Positions 15,631 to 22,608 of a stretch of 33,676 nt of DNA are shown here, in pieces (position 1 is the first letter of the stretch; each line of letters opens with the position of its first letter). The notes under the pieces were generated by a model, which searched no databases, was not told where the DNA came from, and saw only the letters and a program-made list of their open reading frames with translations. The stretch comes from a virus. The position numbers and the translations under genes are program-made. The stretch is from positions 1 through 33,676 of the IMG/VR virus record IMGVR_UViG_3300029988_000017; one strand, 5' to 3'.

Positions 15631-15860
15631 CACTTCACCTCATGAGTAAACACACCCACCAACTTCCCGGCTTTCCCAAACATCGCCCCGTCGTGGTGCC
15701 GCACCGTCACCGCGCCGGTGACACCCTTGGATTGCAACACACCCTCCACAGACGCGCCATTGCTCGACCTGGCAGGCAGATGGCCGGGACGCACGAGCGT
15801 TTGCGGCTGGCCTTTATGCCCGAAGGATATGACCGTGTGGGGATGGGCTACATTGCGCAT
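15630..15860 (-). CDS. Small hypothetical phage protein
   Basis: A 76-residue basic protein: NVAHPHTVISFGHKGQPQTL, LVRPGHLPARSSNGASVEGV and a final GKAGKLVGVFTHEVK. AAGAGG lies upstream of ATG 15860. It has seven histidines and looks beta-rich. It overlaps the gene before by 13 bases. The function is not recognised. Confidence 0.5.
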   Translation of the reverse strand: MRNVAHPHTVISFGHKGQPQTLVRPGHLPARSSNGASVEGVLQSKGVTGAVTVRHHDGAMFGKAGKLVGVFTHEVK

Positions 15861-16018
15861 GGGAAAACCTCTTCGCTAACGTGATGCATTACGGCGCGCC
15901 GTTGCCACGCCAGATCGGCACCTACCCGGCGGCTGAGCGCGACCGACGGCTGCTCTACAAACCGCCAAACCAACCAATGGCAAAACACAACGGCACCGAG
16001 GGCTGGGACGCGTTTCAC
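15848..16018 (-). CDS. Small basic protein, GTG start
   Basis: The GTG at 16018 overlaps the stop of the preceding gene as GTGA and gives 56 residues (KRVPALGAVVFCHWLVWRFV; LSRRVGADLAWQRRAVMHHV). One hydrophobic stretch could be a short membrane segment. An ATG at 16075 is in frame but lies inside the preceding gene. The coding call rests on operon continuity, so confidence is moderate. Confidence 0.45.
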   Translation of the reverse strand: MKRVPALGAVVFCHWLVWRFVEQPSVALSRRVGADLAWQRRAVMHHVSEEVFPCAM

Positions 16019-16227
16019 TTCGGCATCACGCGGGTGAGCGGCGATGCTGGCGCTAAGGTTGTCAACGTGGCGCATGAAAGCCGATTCTTTTTTGAACCAT
16101 TAAAGATGCGATCATACTTGGCAGCGCGGTGAGAAATTATATCAGGGGCCATCGCTTTAGAATGCCCCCGAAGTGCGTGCAGCATGGCATCCGATATCAT
16201 GCGCACCTGATTCAGCGTTATGGCCAC
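16015..16227 (-). CDS. Small protein at the head of a leftward operon
   Basis: A GTG start at 16227 has GGAG 8 bases upstream. The 70 residues begin with a helix (ITLNQVRMISDAMLHALRGH) and end ASPLTRVMPK. It is the first gene of the leftward unit that includes the nucleotidyltransferase, diverging from the rightward island. The function is unknown. A rightward open frame at 15881-16132 competes but has no ribosome site. Confidence 0.5.
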   Translation of the reverse strand: MAITLNQVRMISDAMLHALRGHSKAMAPDIISHRAAKYDRIFNGSKKNRLSCATLTTLAPASPLTRVMPK

Positions 16228-16269
16228 ATCGCAGCTCCAAAAAAACTTAGCTTAGCCGCAAAATAGCTG

Positions 16270-16298
16270 TTGACTACGCCGCGTTGTGCGGACATAGT
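16270..16298 (+). promoter_or_regulatory. Promoter P1 of the rightward island
   Basis: TTGACT at 16270-16275, exactly 17 bases, then CATAGT at 16293-16298. It resembles a sigma-70 promoter and matches the second copy at 16891-16919 in spacing and in the TGTGCGG in the spacer. Confidence 0.75.
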
Positions 16299-16311
16299 GA
16301 CGCCACGCCGA

Positions 16312-16346
16312 GGGGATTGGCCCCGGCACGTTGAGGGATTGGCCCC
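16312..16346 (+). promoter_or_regulatory. Hairpin plus SD leader of the first island unit
   Basis: GGGG (16312-16315), a 5-base loop and CCCC (16321-16324), then GAGGGATT at 16333-16340, ten bases of which lie before ATG 16347. The same elements recur at the same distances before ATG 16968. The hairpin could stabilise the message or meter translation. Confidence 0.65.
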
Positions 16347-16541
16347 ATGAACGCTTACGTGATTTCTTACGATGCCGGCTACGAAGCCCCGTTCGGCGCA
16401 GCTCGCTTTGCCGACATCGGCCCCGTGTCGCGCTACGCTACCTACAAAACCCCGTTTCGCTACTTCCCCAGCCACGCGGAGGCCGTAGAGTTCGTGGAGT
16501 CCGTGGGCGGCACCATCATTGATGACGACGCGGAGGGCTAG
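16347..16541 (+). CDS. Small island protein 1
   Basis: A 64-residue acidic protein: MNAYVISYDAGYEAPFGAAR, VSRYATYKTPFRYFPSHAEA and ending GGTIIDDDAEG. It is the first gene of the rightward island, with its own promoter and GAGGG ribosome site. Tyr and Phe are frequent. No family is recognised; a small binding or inhibitor protein is possible. Confidence 0.65.
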   Translation: MNAYVISYDAGYEAPFGAARFADIGPVSRYATYKTPFRYFPSHAEAVEFVESVGGTIIDDDAEG

Positions 16542-16544
16542 GAT

Positions 16545-16850
16545 ATGGCAAACGAGCTCGCATGGCTCCGTAGCAAAGCCGAACTCAAAACTACTGATGT
16601 TCTGTCGGTTTCCGTCGAACGCGGTGCCGAATCTGGGATTGAGCCGGGCAACTACGAGGCGCGGTATTACGCCTTTGAGGGCAATCTGCCGTTTCGTATG
16701 GTCGCTAAATTGCGGGGCTGCAAAGACCTGATTAACGACGAATACACCAGCGAGGTTCTGCGCCTGGGCACAGGCTACCGAGATGGCGAAACGGCATGCC
16801 GTTTCTACCGGACCACATACACACTGATTGCAGAAACTGTGGGGGGCTAA
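16545..16850 (+). CDS. Small island protein 2
   Basis: A 101-residue protein: ANELAWLRSKAELKTTDVLS, ESGIEPGNYEARYYAFEGNL, RMVAKLRGCKDLINDEYTSE and ending YTLIAETVGG. AGGAT lies before ATG 16545, three bases after the previous stop. A terminator overlaps its stop codon. It looks like a globular alpha/beta protein; the function is unknown. Confidence 0.7.
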   Translation: MANELAWLRSKAELKTTDVLSVSVERGAESGIEPGNYEARYYAFEGNLPFRMVAKLRGCKDLINDEYTSEVLRLGTGYRDGETACRFYRTTYTLIAETVGG

Positions 16851-16868
16851 CAACCCTCCAATTTTTTT
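16841..16868 (+). terminator. Rho-independent terminator of island unit 1
   Basis: GGGGGG, loop CTAACAA, CCCTCC (six pairs, one G-T), followed by A and seven T residues. It overlaps the stop codon region of the preceding gene and separates the two units of the island. Confidence 0.7.
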
Positions 16869-16890
16869 ACTCAACCCCCTATTTTTCCGC

Positions 16891-16919
16891 TTGCCTTTGT
16901 CCGCGATGTGCGGCATAAC
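16891..16919 (+). promoter_or_regulatory. Promoter P2 of the rightward island
   Basis: TTGCCT at 16891-16896, 17 bases, CATAAC at 16914-16919. It is offset exactly 621 bases from promoter P1, as are its hairpin, ribosome site and start codon. Confidence 0.7.
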
Positions 16920-16932
16920 ACTGCTACGGCGA

Positions 16933-16967
16933 GGGGCTGTTCCCCGCCGCAACGAGGGATTACCCAG
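16933..16967 (+). promoter_or_regulatory. Hairpin plus SD leader of the second island unit
   Basis: GGGG (16933-16936), 5-base loop, CCCC (16942-16945), GAGGGATT at 16954-16961, then ATG 16968. It is the second copy of the leader before ATG 16347. Confidence 0.65.
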
Positions 16968-17510
16968 ATGCAAGCCACCTATCTCACCAGCGCCGAAACC
17001 GCGAAACTGATCCGCGCCGCGTTGAAGCGCTCTTTCCCCACCACCAAATTTAGCGTTCGCTGCTCGCGTGGTTCGGCCATCTACGTGGAATACACGGACG
17101 GTCCCGCCCTCGCGCTGGTCAAGCCAGTTGCCGACCAATTTCGCGGTGGCCACTTTGATGGCTCTATCGACATGCGTATCGGTCATACGAGCTGGCTCCT
17201 GCCGGACGGCACAGCCACAGTTGCCAGCAACCCAGGCACCGAAGGTAGCGGCGGCTACATCCCGGCACATCGCGAATGGATGCCCAGCCCCGACGCTAAA
17301 CTGGTCCACTTCGGCGCCGATTTTGTTTTCGTGCAGCGCCGCATGTCGGAAGCATTCGCTAACCGCGTGCTGGCTAAAATCGCCGATCGCTTCGGCGACA
17401 CCGGCCTGGGTGTGGCCATCTACAGCGATGGCGCATCGTTCACCGGAGATTATCAGTGGACCAGCCGCGCTTACGAAACCGCAACCCGCTTTATGATCGT
17501 GAAAGGCTAA
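16968..17510 (+). CDS. LPD29-domain protein
   Basis: 180 residues from ATG 16968. The N-terminal half has the look of the LPD29 domain (large polyvalent protein associated): TAKLIRAALKRSFPTTKFSV, SAIYVEYTDGPALALVKPVA and QFRGGHFDGSIDM. LPD domains occur in large phage and conjugative polyproteins thought to act during entry. Here the domain stands almost alone, followed by a C-terminal region GADFVFVQRRMSEAFANRVL and FGDTGLGVAIYSDGASFTG. Its function is not known. It has a separate promoter and leader from the two genes before. Confidence 0.75.
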   Translation: MQATYLTSAETAKLIRAALKRSFPTTKFSVRCSRGSAIYVEYTDGPALALVKPVADQFRGGHFDGSIDMRIGHTSWLLPDGTATVASNPGTEGSGGYIPAHREWMPSPDAKLVHFGADFVFVQRRMSEAFANRVLAKIADRFGDTGLGVAIYSDGASFTGDYQWTSRAYETATRFMIVKG

Positions 17511-17512
17511 CC

Positions 17513-17722
17513 ATGACTCCTGACCAGTTTCGCGCCTGCCTTGATAGCCTCCGCTGGACACAGCGGGGGCTTGCCTCCGCGCTTCTATGCGATGAGCGCA
17601 TGGTGCGAAGGTGGGGAACTGGGGCAATGAATATCCCTGCCCCGATTGCAGTGTGGCTGACTCGGCTAGCCAACGCGCACGACGCCAACCCAGTGCCGGA
17701 CTGGCGCACCCGAGCGCGCTAG
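17513..17722 (+). CDS. Small XRE-type helix-turn-helix protein
   Basis: A 69-residue protein: TPDQFRACLDSLRWTQRGLA, SALLCDERMVRRWGTGAMNI, then PAPIAVWLTRLANAH. This is the helix-turn-helix of small Cro-like proteins (Q..LA..L......R.W..G...IP). It follows the LPD29 gene after two bases and may autoregulate the island, for example at the two TGTGCGG promoters. It is convergent with the DUF5681 gene, the two ending side by side. Confidence 0.75.
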   Translation: MTPDQFRACLDSLRWTQRGLASALLCDERMVRRWGTGAMNIPAPIAVWLTRLANAHDANPVPDWRTRAR

Positions 17723-18073
17723 TCACTCCACCACCTTCGGCATGTTCACCGTGAACACCACGAGGCCGCGCCCTACAGCTTTCCCGTTTTCGTCCTGCTC
17801 CATTGTGGGCTGCACCGGCTTGCCCCACCCGCGTTCGAGCAACGCCACGGCAGCCGTAGCCCGTGCGGCAGGCGGCTTTGTATCGTCCGTTGCGATATCG
17901 ACCAGCGCCTGCATGGCAACAGCAGTATGTTTGCGAGCCATTTCAACGACTTCGGCAACACCCTTTGGCCTTCCGCCTGGGTTGCCAGACTTGCCCGGCA
18001 TGAACCCTGCGCCAGACGCACCACCCCTGCGTTCAACGGCCTTCTTCTCAACGCCATCCGTCTTGTCGCTCAT
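17723..18073 (-). CDS. DUF5681-like protein, possible small terminase
   Basis: 116 residues from ATG 18073 (ATGA overlap). The hallmark GFMPGKSGNPGGRPKG lies at residues 24-39, followed by a helical region (KHTAVAMQALVDIATDDTKP; ARATAAVALLERGWGKPVQP). DUF5681 proteins frequently precede large terminase genes and are candidates for the DNA-recognition subunit. Here it is 5 kb upstream of terL, beyond the rightward island, so the role is tentative. Confidence 0.7.
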   Translation of the reverse strand: MSDKTDGVEKKAVERRGGASGAGFMPGKSGNPGGRPKGVAEVVEMARKHTAVAMQALVDIATDDTKPPAARATAAVALLERGWGKPVQPTMEQDENGKAVGRGLVVFTVNMPKVVE

Positions 18074-18222
18074 AGCCCCTCCACCAGTTCCAGCACGAGC
18101 GCTGCCGAACAGAGCGCGTAGGCAACCAGGTTCAGCCCCAAAACCCAGCCTATCGGGCCGATCGCGATGAAGATGCCGCTGCCGATGGCCCCGGACGTCA
18201 GGTATTTTGCTCGTTTGGTCAT
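18070..18222 (-). CDS. Small two-segment membrane protein
   Basis: A 50-residue protein from ATG 18222: MTKRAKYLTSGAIGSGIFIA, then IGPIGWVLGLNLVAYALCSA and a short acidic tail. A positive N-terminus and two hydrophobic stretches divided by a Pro-Gly turn predict a hairpin in the inner membrane. It is ATGA-linked to both neighbours. A holin-like role is conceivable but there is no lysis context, so the function is open. Confidence 0.6.
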   Translation of the reverse strand: MTKRAKYLTSGAIGSGIFIAIGPIGWVLGLNLVAYALCSAALVLELVEGL

Positions 18223-18410
18223 GGCACTTCTGCCGCTTTCGCCGCATCCGCCTCGGACACGAGCCCCGGCTGCTGGATGAGCCTGGAGCCCGTAGGAGCC
18301 TGCTGGAGCACCGTTGCGGCTTGGGCGTAGTCGGCTGCCACCGACGCAGCCTTGGCCCGCACGGAGGCCAGCCAGTCGGGCCAGGACATGGGTTGCGGCT
18401 TGGGGGTCAT
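18219..18410 (-). CDS. Small helical protein
   Basis: A 63-residue protein: MTPKPQPMSWPDWLASVRAK, AASVAADYAQAATVLQQAPT and ending SEADAAKAAEVP. Mostly an Ala-rich helix. ATG 18410 overlaps the frame before it as ATGA, and the stop overlaps the membrane protein start. The function is unknown. Confidence 0.5.
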   Translation of the reverse strand: MTPKPQPMSWPDWLASVRAKAASVAADYAQAATVLQQAPTGSRLIQQPGLVSEADAAKAAEVP

Positions 18411-18511
18411 GGGGTGACCTGGTTGTGGGCGCACGGCCGCGGGCCTTTCACCCCAGGGATGTGACGCTCAGCATCGTTTGGGATTGTCGAACCTCGCATC
18501 GCTGTTTTCAT
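18407..18511 (-). CDS. Possible 34-residue protein at the edge of the repeat array
   Basis: From ATG 18511: MKTAMRGSTIPNDAERHIPG and ending GPRPCAHNQVTP. It is supported mainly by the ATGA overlap with the following gene. AGAGG directly before the ATG is too close for a normal ribosome site. The longer frame reading back through the ACCGGAA repeats is rejected. Low confidence. Confidence 0.3.
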   Translation of the reverse strand: MKTAMRGSTIPNDAERHIPGVKGPRPCAHNQVTP

Positions 18512-18526
18512 CCTCTGATTTTCCCC

Positions 18527-18664
18527 ACCGGAACCTGCACCGGAAAACGCACCGGAAAGCGTGTCCCCCAAAGGGGATTTCCGGCACCGCACCGGAAACC
18601 CCTTTAGGGGGCTTTCCGAAAACTTCCGGTGCCACCGGAAGTAGCACCGGAACCTGCACCGGAA
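18527..18664. repeat. ACCGGAA iterons and dyad: candidate replication origin
   Basis: Seven ACCGGAA copies on the given strand at 18527, 18539, 18551, 18591, 18634, 18646 and 18658; the two outer groups of three repeat at exactly 12 bases. Between them lies a near-perfect inverted repeat with centre at about 18588: CCCCC-aAAGGGG-at-TTCCGG at the left and CCGGAA-a-CCCCTTTaGGGGG at the right. ACTTCCGGT-gcc-ACCGGAAGT (18622-18642) is a second perfect palindrome. The array directly follows the primase-helicase gene, as expected for an origin or for an operator of replication genes. Confidence 0.75.
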
Positions 18665-18665
18665 G

Positions 18666-20858
18666 CTATTCACCATTCTGGGCTCCTTCAGTGTCCCACC
18701 ACTCCACAGAACGGGGTTCACCGTTGCTTGTGCGGAGGGCGTTGGGACTGTCGGCACGCGTCTTTCTGGCTTTCCGGTATTGAGCGATTTCGACTAATCC
18801 AGACGCCTTGATCTGTTGCAGTGCTTGCGTCTGAGCTGCTTTGCCCTCGATGCCGAGGGAGGCGAATCCCTGCGCGATGGAGCGCGGATCGGCGCTGAGC
18901 CGCGGGCTCCAAGGACCAACCGGAGATCCGCGTGCCACCAACGCTTCGATTTGAGACATAGCGGCCTGATCCAGCGCCACGGTTGGCGGAAACCATGGGA
19001 GCGGGACAGCAACGCGGTCGTGGTTGTCAAGCTGATACTCGATGCGTTCAAACCATTCCGCGTCCTGAATACGTGAGTAATTCTTTTTTGCGTCGTCAAC
19101 TCGGAAATAATCTCGCCGGCTATCTTCCGGAACACCTAGTTTTACACATTCCTCCACGGACATGATGTTAACGGTTAGCGCCACGCGGCCGGCGCCGATG
19201 ATGGACGACGCACCGCGGATTGAGTCCGGGTCGCCTGGAGTTGCCGCGCCTTTGCGGGTGTGGGCCAGGATGCCGAGCGCCAGGCTATGACGCCGCGCGA
19301 AGCTACGGAACGCGGCGAGAACAAGCCTAATGGCTGTGTTGTCGTTTTCCTCCGCTCCGTGCAGTTCCACGAACGGGTCTAGCCAAGCGGAGTCTGGCTT
19401 TAGATCACCGATAATCTGATCAAGCTCATCCATAGCTGACGTGTTCAGCAGCACATTGCCGTCGCGGTTCAGGTGAAGCAGCGTCCCGACATCATTGGGG
19501 CCACATAGAATTAAATTCTTGAGCAGATCGGAAGGTGTGGTGTCGAACTGGCGTGCCATAGCGCTGTAGCGTCTGCGCTGCTCGTCCGCGTCATCCTCGA
19601 CGTTGTAAAACAGGGTTTTTAGCGGGCCTGGCTTGTAGGGTCGGAAGCGTCCGAACTCACGGCCGGTCGCGTGCGCGGCGGTCCACGCCACGGTGAGTGA
19701 CGATTTTCCGGCACTCGGAGGGCCACCCAAGATCGTGACAGCATTGCGCAGCAGGAATCCGGGAGCGACCCATGGGCGCTGTGGGATTTCTTGCTCAGTC
19801 CACGCCTGAGTGATCAGGTAGAGGGTTTTGCGGTTTTCAACCGGAAGTTCCGGCTCGATTACGCCGTAGTCGTCGTGGCTATCTGGATGCGGAACATCGT
19901 CGAGCGGAGGCTCCTCCGGTTCAGACGTGCGCTGCCGGGCCATGTGAAATAGGGTGCCAGCACCGATCTTGCTCGGAGGGCTTTGGTGATAGTGGTCCCA
20001 TCGCTCTTGCGCGGCTGTGGCATCGTAGGAGGCGTGCTGCTGGCTCCATGCGTGCCACATGCCCTGCCCAGCCATAGAGCCGGCGGTAGCGGCGAATAGC
20101 GCCATGCCAACACGGTTCCAGTGCTCCCAATCGGTCGGGCCATCGTTGGGAATGGCGCACATGGCCGCCACCACCTGGAGCGCGTCCGCTGCTTGCAATC
20201 CCTGCACCGATACGGCACCCACACCGGTCCGATAGTTCTCGGGCTTGGCGCCGATCAGTGGCGCGGCGAAGGCCAGCAGCTTCGTTACATCATCCTCTGT
20301 GACGGCTGGAATTTGATCAATCGTGGTTTCGCCTGGCGCATCGCCAATCCATTGCAGATCAGCGCCGGACCAGTGGCGGCCGAAAGCCACGAACTGTTGC
20401 CCGTGGCCTAGCACTTCCAGTTTGTGGCGTGGTCCCGCGATCTTACGCTTTGGCGGCTCGCCTTCGGACGCGCGATAGACGATCAGGATGCGCGGCGAGT
20501 TGGTGCGGAAGCGAATTGGCGCCTCGCCCCAGCGCGCCAATACCGCTGCCTTGATCTGGCCGACGATATCCACGTCATCAATGTCAAGATCGATGCCGCG
20601 AAGACCGTCGCACAGAATTCCGGTATTGAGCGCGTCCGGCTCAGGCGCACTTTCGGCGCCGTCAGGTGGTGTTTGCCGAGCGCGCTCCTGCCACGCCAGC
20701 CCCTTGGGCGCCTTGCCGGAATTTTCCTCGCCGCTTTTGATGTTGTAGACCGCGACTGGCCGGAAACCGCTTTCCCAAAGCCGGGAACGCAGCGAAGCAA
20801 CGGCAGCAATTTGCGCCGGTAAGGGCAATGAGTGCGGCGTGGAAAGCGACATGCTCAT
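18666..20858 (-). CDS. Primase-polymerase and helicase fusion
   Basis: 730 residues from ATG 20858 (ATGA overlap). N-terminal primase-polymerase domain with GIDLDIDD at 88-95 (metal ligands Asp90, Asp92), then RTNSPRILIVYR and a GHGQQFVAFGRH motif. A PriCT-2-like linker, IPNDGPTDWEHWNRVGMALF, is near 240. The C-terminal RecA/RepA-type ATPase has Walker A GGPPSAGKSS near 376 and a Walker B-like SAWLDPFVELHG near 484, with LGILAHTRKG downstream. It would prime and unwind at the origin; the iterons lie right after the gene, which suggests self-contained replication. Confidence 0.88.
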   Translation of the reverse strand: MSMSLSTPHSLPLPAQIAAVASLRSRLWESGFRPVAVYNIKSGEENSGKAPKGLAWQERARQTPPDGAESAPEPDALNTGILCDGLRGIDLDIDDVDIVGQIKAAVLARWGEAPIRFRTNSPRILIVYRASEGEPPKRKIAGPRHKLEVLGHGQQFVAFGRHWSGADLQWIGDAPGETTIDQIPAVTEDDVTKLLAFAAPLIGAKPENYRTGVGAVSVQGLQAADALQVVAAMCAIPNDGPTDWEHWNRVGMALFAATAGSMAGQGMWHAWSQQHASYDATAAQERWDHYHQSPPSKIGAGTLFHMARQRTSEPEEPPLDDVPHPDSHDDYGVIEPELPVENRKTLYLITQAWTEQEIPQRPWVAPGFLLRNAVTILGGPPSAGKSSLTVAWTAAHATGREFGRFRPYKPGPLKTLFYNVEDDADEQRRRYSAMARQFDTTPSDLLKNLILCGPNDVGTLLHLNRDGNVLLNTSAMDELDQIIGDLKPDSAWLDPFVELHGAEENDNTAIRLVLAAFRSFARRHSLALGILAHTRKGAATPGDPDSIRGASSIIGAGRVALTVNIMSVEECVKLGVPEDSRRDYFRVDDAKKNYSRIQDAEWFERIEYQLDNHDRVAVPLPWFPPTVALDQAAMSQIEALVARGSPVGPWSPRLSADPRSIAQGFASLGIEGKAAQTQALQQIKASGLVEIAQYRKARKTRADSPNALRTSNGEPRSVEWWDTEGAQNGE

Positions 20859-21421
20859 TTGCGGTCCGCGTCGGGCCAACCGGCATGCAGCCGATCGTGG
20901 CAAGGGTCGCACACGGGTTGGAGCTCAAATGCTGGCGGAAGACGGCCAAAGTCGTAGGTCTTATGGTGGACCTGAGTTGCTGGGGACAGCAGGCACGCTT
21001 GGCAGAGCCCGTGGTGATGCTGAATTACGCGATTACGGAGTTGTTTCCACTGCGGCGATGCGCGAAGCCATTCTCCATAGTCGGCGCTTTGCGCGGCGCG
21101 CTTACGTTGAAACTCAGCTTGCACCACGCGGCGGCGCTCATCAAGGCCGGATTGAGCATCGTCGCGATAGCGTTCCGGCAGAGCAGGGTCCCATTCGGGA
21201 TACTGCTCCCAATTATGGTGCTGATCACGCGGCAGAGCGCCGCCAGAGTGCTGCGACCCGCACGTCAGGCATTGCAGGCACACGACCCAATGACCGCCGA
21301 CCTTGCGCTTTGTCAGCGTCATTTGCGAGCCGCCACAATATGTCGGTTTCGACAGCGCATCGCACACGCGAACGCGCTGCGATTCTGTCATCGGAGGCCA
21401 TGGATGGGAAAGTTCCATCAC
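20855..21421 (-). CDS. HNH endonuclease
   Basis: 188 residues. The C-terminal part shows the HNH fold: RNRVIQHHHGLCQACLLSPA with CxxC, then TQVHHKTYDF and LQPVCDPCHDRLHAG with the second CxxC and the last His. The N-terminus has extra cysteines (VVCLQCLTCGSQ), likely a second zinc site. HNH enzymes in phages nick DNA during packaging or as homing enzymes. Here it is within the replication operon, coupled by ATGA at each end, so replication or recombination is more likely than packaging. Confidence 0.85.
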   Translation of the reverse strand: MMELSHPWPPMTESQRVRVCDALSKPTYCGGSQMTLTKRKVGGHWVVCLQCLTCGSQHSGGALPRDQHHNWEQYPEWDPALPERYRDDAQSGLDERRRVVQAEFQRKRAAQSADYGEWLRASPQWKQLRNRVIQHHHGLCQACLLSPATQVHHKTYDFGRLPPAFELQPVCDPCHDRLHAGWPDADRK

Positions 21422-21648
21422 GCCACCACGCTCCTAGCGATGTCCGGCGCAAACCGCTCCGACGATGCGCGAATCGCGGCCTCGGAATATCCGGCGTCAC
21501 CAGAGCACCGGACCTCCTGCATTTTATCCTTCACGGCCATAAAGGACCGCCCAAGTGTTTCCGCGATCTGCCGATACGACAGCCCGCGCGCTTGAAGCGT
21601 GAAGGCGCGGTCAATGTCTTCCTCGGTCCATTTTGCTCCCCGGCTCAT
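21418..21648 (-). CDS. Small DNA-binding protein, Myb/GcrA-like helix-turn-helix
   Basis: A 76-residue protein: MSRGAKWTEEDIDRAFTLQA, GLSYRQIAETLGRSFMAVKD and KMQEVRCSGDAGYSEAAIRA. The W..E.I......GLS...IA..LGRS..AV pattern is that of a GcrA or SANT-type helix-turn-helix. It may regulate the replication operon. ATGA couplings on both sides. Confidence 0.7.
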   Translation of the reverse strand: MSRGAKWTEEDIDRAFTLQARGLSYRQIAETLGRSFMAVKDKMQEVRCSGDAGYSEAAIRASSERFAPDIARSVVA

Positions 21649-21794
21649 GCGAACCGCCGCAACGGATCAACGGCGTCTGCGGCCAGGAGGTAATTCCGCG
21701 CCATGAGCCGCCAGTGCTCGCGCATCTGCTCGGGCTGCTTTTCCCACGCGTAGCCGATTTCGCGCGCGACGGCCTCTATGCGCGGATCGTTCAT
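21645..21794 (-). CDS. Small helical protein
   Basis: A 49-residue protein from ATG 21794: MNDPRIEAVAREIGYAWEKQ, EQMREHWRLMARNYLLAADA and ending VDPLRRFA. Both ends overlap neighbours by ATGA. It is almost entirely helical and amphipathic, perhaps a binding partner of the methyltransferase or of the DNA-binding protein. The function is unknown. Confidence 0.55.
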   Translation of the reverse strand: MNDPRIEAVAREIGYAWEKQPEQMREHWRLMARNYLLAADAVDPLRRFA

Positions 21795-22459
21795 GCTGCC
21801 GTCCCCGGTTGCTGGATGAAAAGGTCGGCTTGCAGGTAGGCTTGCTCAACGCGGCGGCAGGCTATGTCGAAATACTTTGGCTCTATCTCGATGCCGATTC
21901 CGCGACGGCCTAGCTTGGCGCACGCTATTAGCGTTGTGCCGCTGCCCATGAAGGGGTCGAGGACGCTATGGCCAGACACAAAGGTCAGGCACCATTCCAG
22001 CAACTCAACCGGCTTTTGCGTGGGGTGTTCGCGCTTAACACCCGCACCTTTTTGGCAAAGCCCCTTCCAAAGATGGGAGAATATACGGTCGTTGCCTTTA
22101 TTGCTGCACCAAGCAAACTCAACGTCCGAAAACGAATCCCACGGCTCCTTATCGCCAAGTTTGTTCCATGCAAGCCAGCGGCCGGACTCTGGAAGTCTGC
22201 GAGCGAAATGATTTGCTCCCCACAAGATAACTTCGGGGAAACCAAGCCAAGGCTTTGGATCACAAGGCTCATCATCACCACGTATGGCTTCGATGTTACG
22301 GATCAAATGACGGCCTAAGCCACCAGACCCTTTTTTATATGATATCCCATAGGGCGGATCAGTAACCACGGCATCCAGGCGCCCGAGCGTAGGCAATATC
22401 TCCCTGCAATCGCCCAGGTAGAGCGTGCAAGCGCCGATGGTTTCCTCGCGGTAGCTCAT
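21791..22459 (-). CDS. DNA N6-adenine or N4-cytosine methyltransferase
   Basis: 222 residues from ATG 22459. Motif IV is TDPPYGISY at 33-41, preceded by LYLGDCREILPTLG; motif I, DPFMGSGTT, lies near 176, followed by GIGIEIEPKYFDIACRRV. The order (IV before I) and sequence match the N6/N4 methylase family. HPTQKPVELLEWCLTF is also typical. No restriction partner is present, so it is an orphan phage enzyme, probably protecting phage DNA from host restriction or controlling replication. Confidence 0.9.
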   Translation of the reverse strand: MSYREETIGACTLYLGDCREILPTLGRLDAVVTDPPYGISYKKGSGGLGRHLIRNIEAIRGDDEPCDPKPWLGFPEVILWGANHFARRLPESGRWLAWNKLGDKEPWDSFSDVEFAWCSNKGNDRIFSHLWKGLCQKGAGVKREHPTQKPVELLEWCLTFVSGHSVLDPFMGSGTTLIACAKLGRRGIGIEIEPKYFDIACRRVEQAYLQADLFIQQPGTAA

Positions 22460-22608
22460 ACTACCACCCCCGCCGCCCGGCATCGGTTCAACGCAGCCTC
22501 GCGCTGTTTGGCTTTCGCCTTATCCAGCATGGCCTTTTGCGCGCGGCTCTTGTTGCCGAACTTGCGCTTTGGGGCCTTCACGGGCTTGCCGTTGTCGTCG
22601 CGGTTCAT
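22456..22608 (-). CDS. Small basic protein
   Basis: A 50-residue Lys/Arg-rich protein from ATG 22608: MNRDDNGKPVKAPKRKFGNK, then SRAQKAMLDKAKAKQREAAL and NRCRAAGVVV. It overlaps both neighbours by ATGA. The charge suggests nucleic-acid binding. The longer upstream start would lie inside the nuclease gene and is rejected. Confidence 0.55.
   Translation of the reverse strand: MNRDDNGKPVKAPKRKFGNKSRAQKAMLDKAKAKQREAALNRCRAAGVVV

Noticed and set aside
15881-16132. Rightward frame of 83 codons
   Set aside because: It is plausible in composition but lacks a ribosome site and promoter, while the leftward pair has GGAG and a GTGA overlap.
16218-17828. Leftward open frame of 536 codons
   Set aside because: It runs opposite the island genes, which have promoters, ribosome sites and an LPD29-like domain; its own composition is low-quality.
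18512-18757. Protein reading through the ACCGGAA repeats
   Set aside because: The Phe/Arg/Cys pattern merely reflects the repeats; the array has dyad and iteron order instead.
20828-21693. Two overlapping rightward frames of over 250 codons
   Set aside because: They lie opposite the HNH nuclease gene, whose zinc and catalytic motifs are clear.
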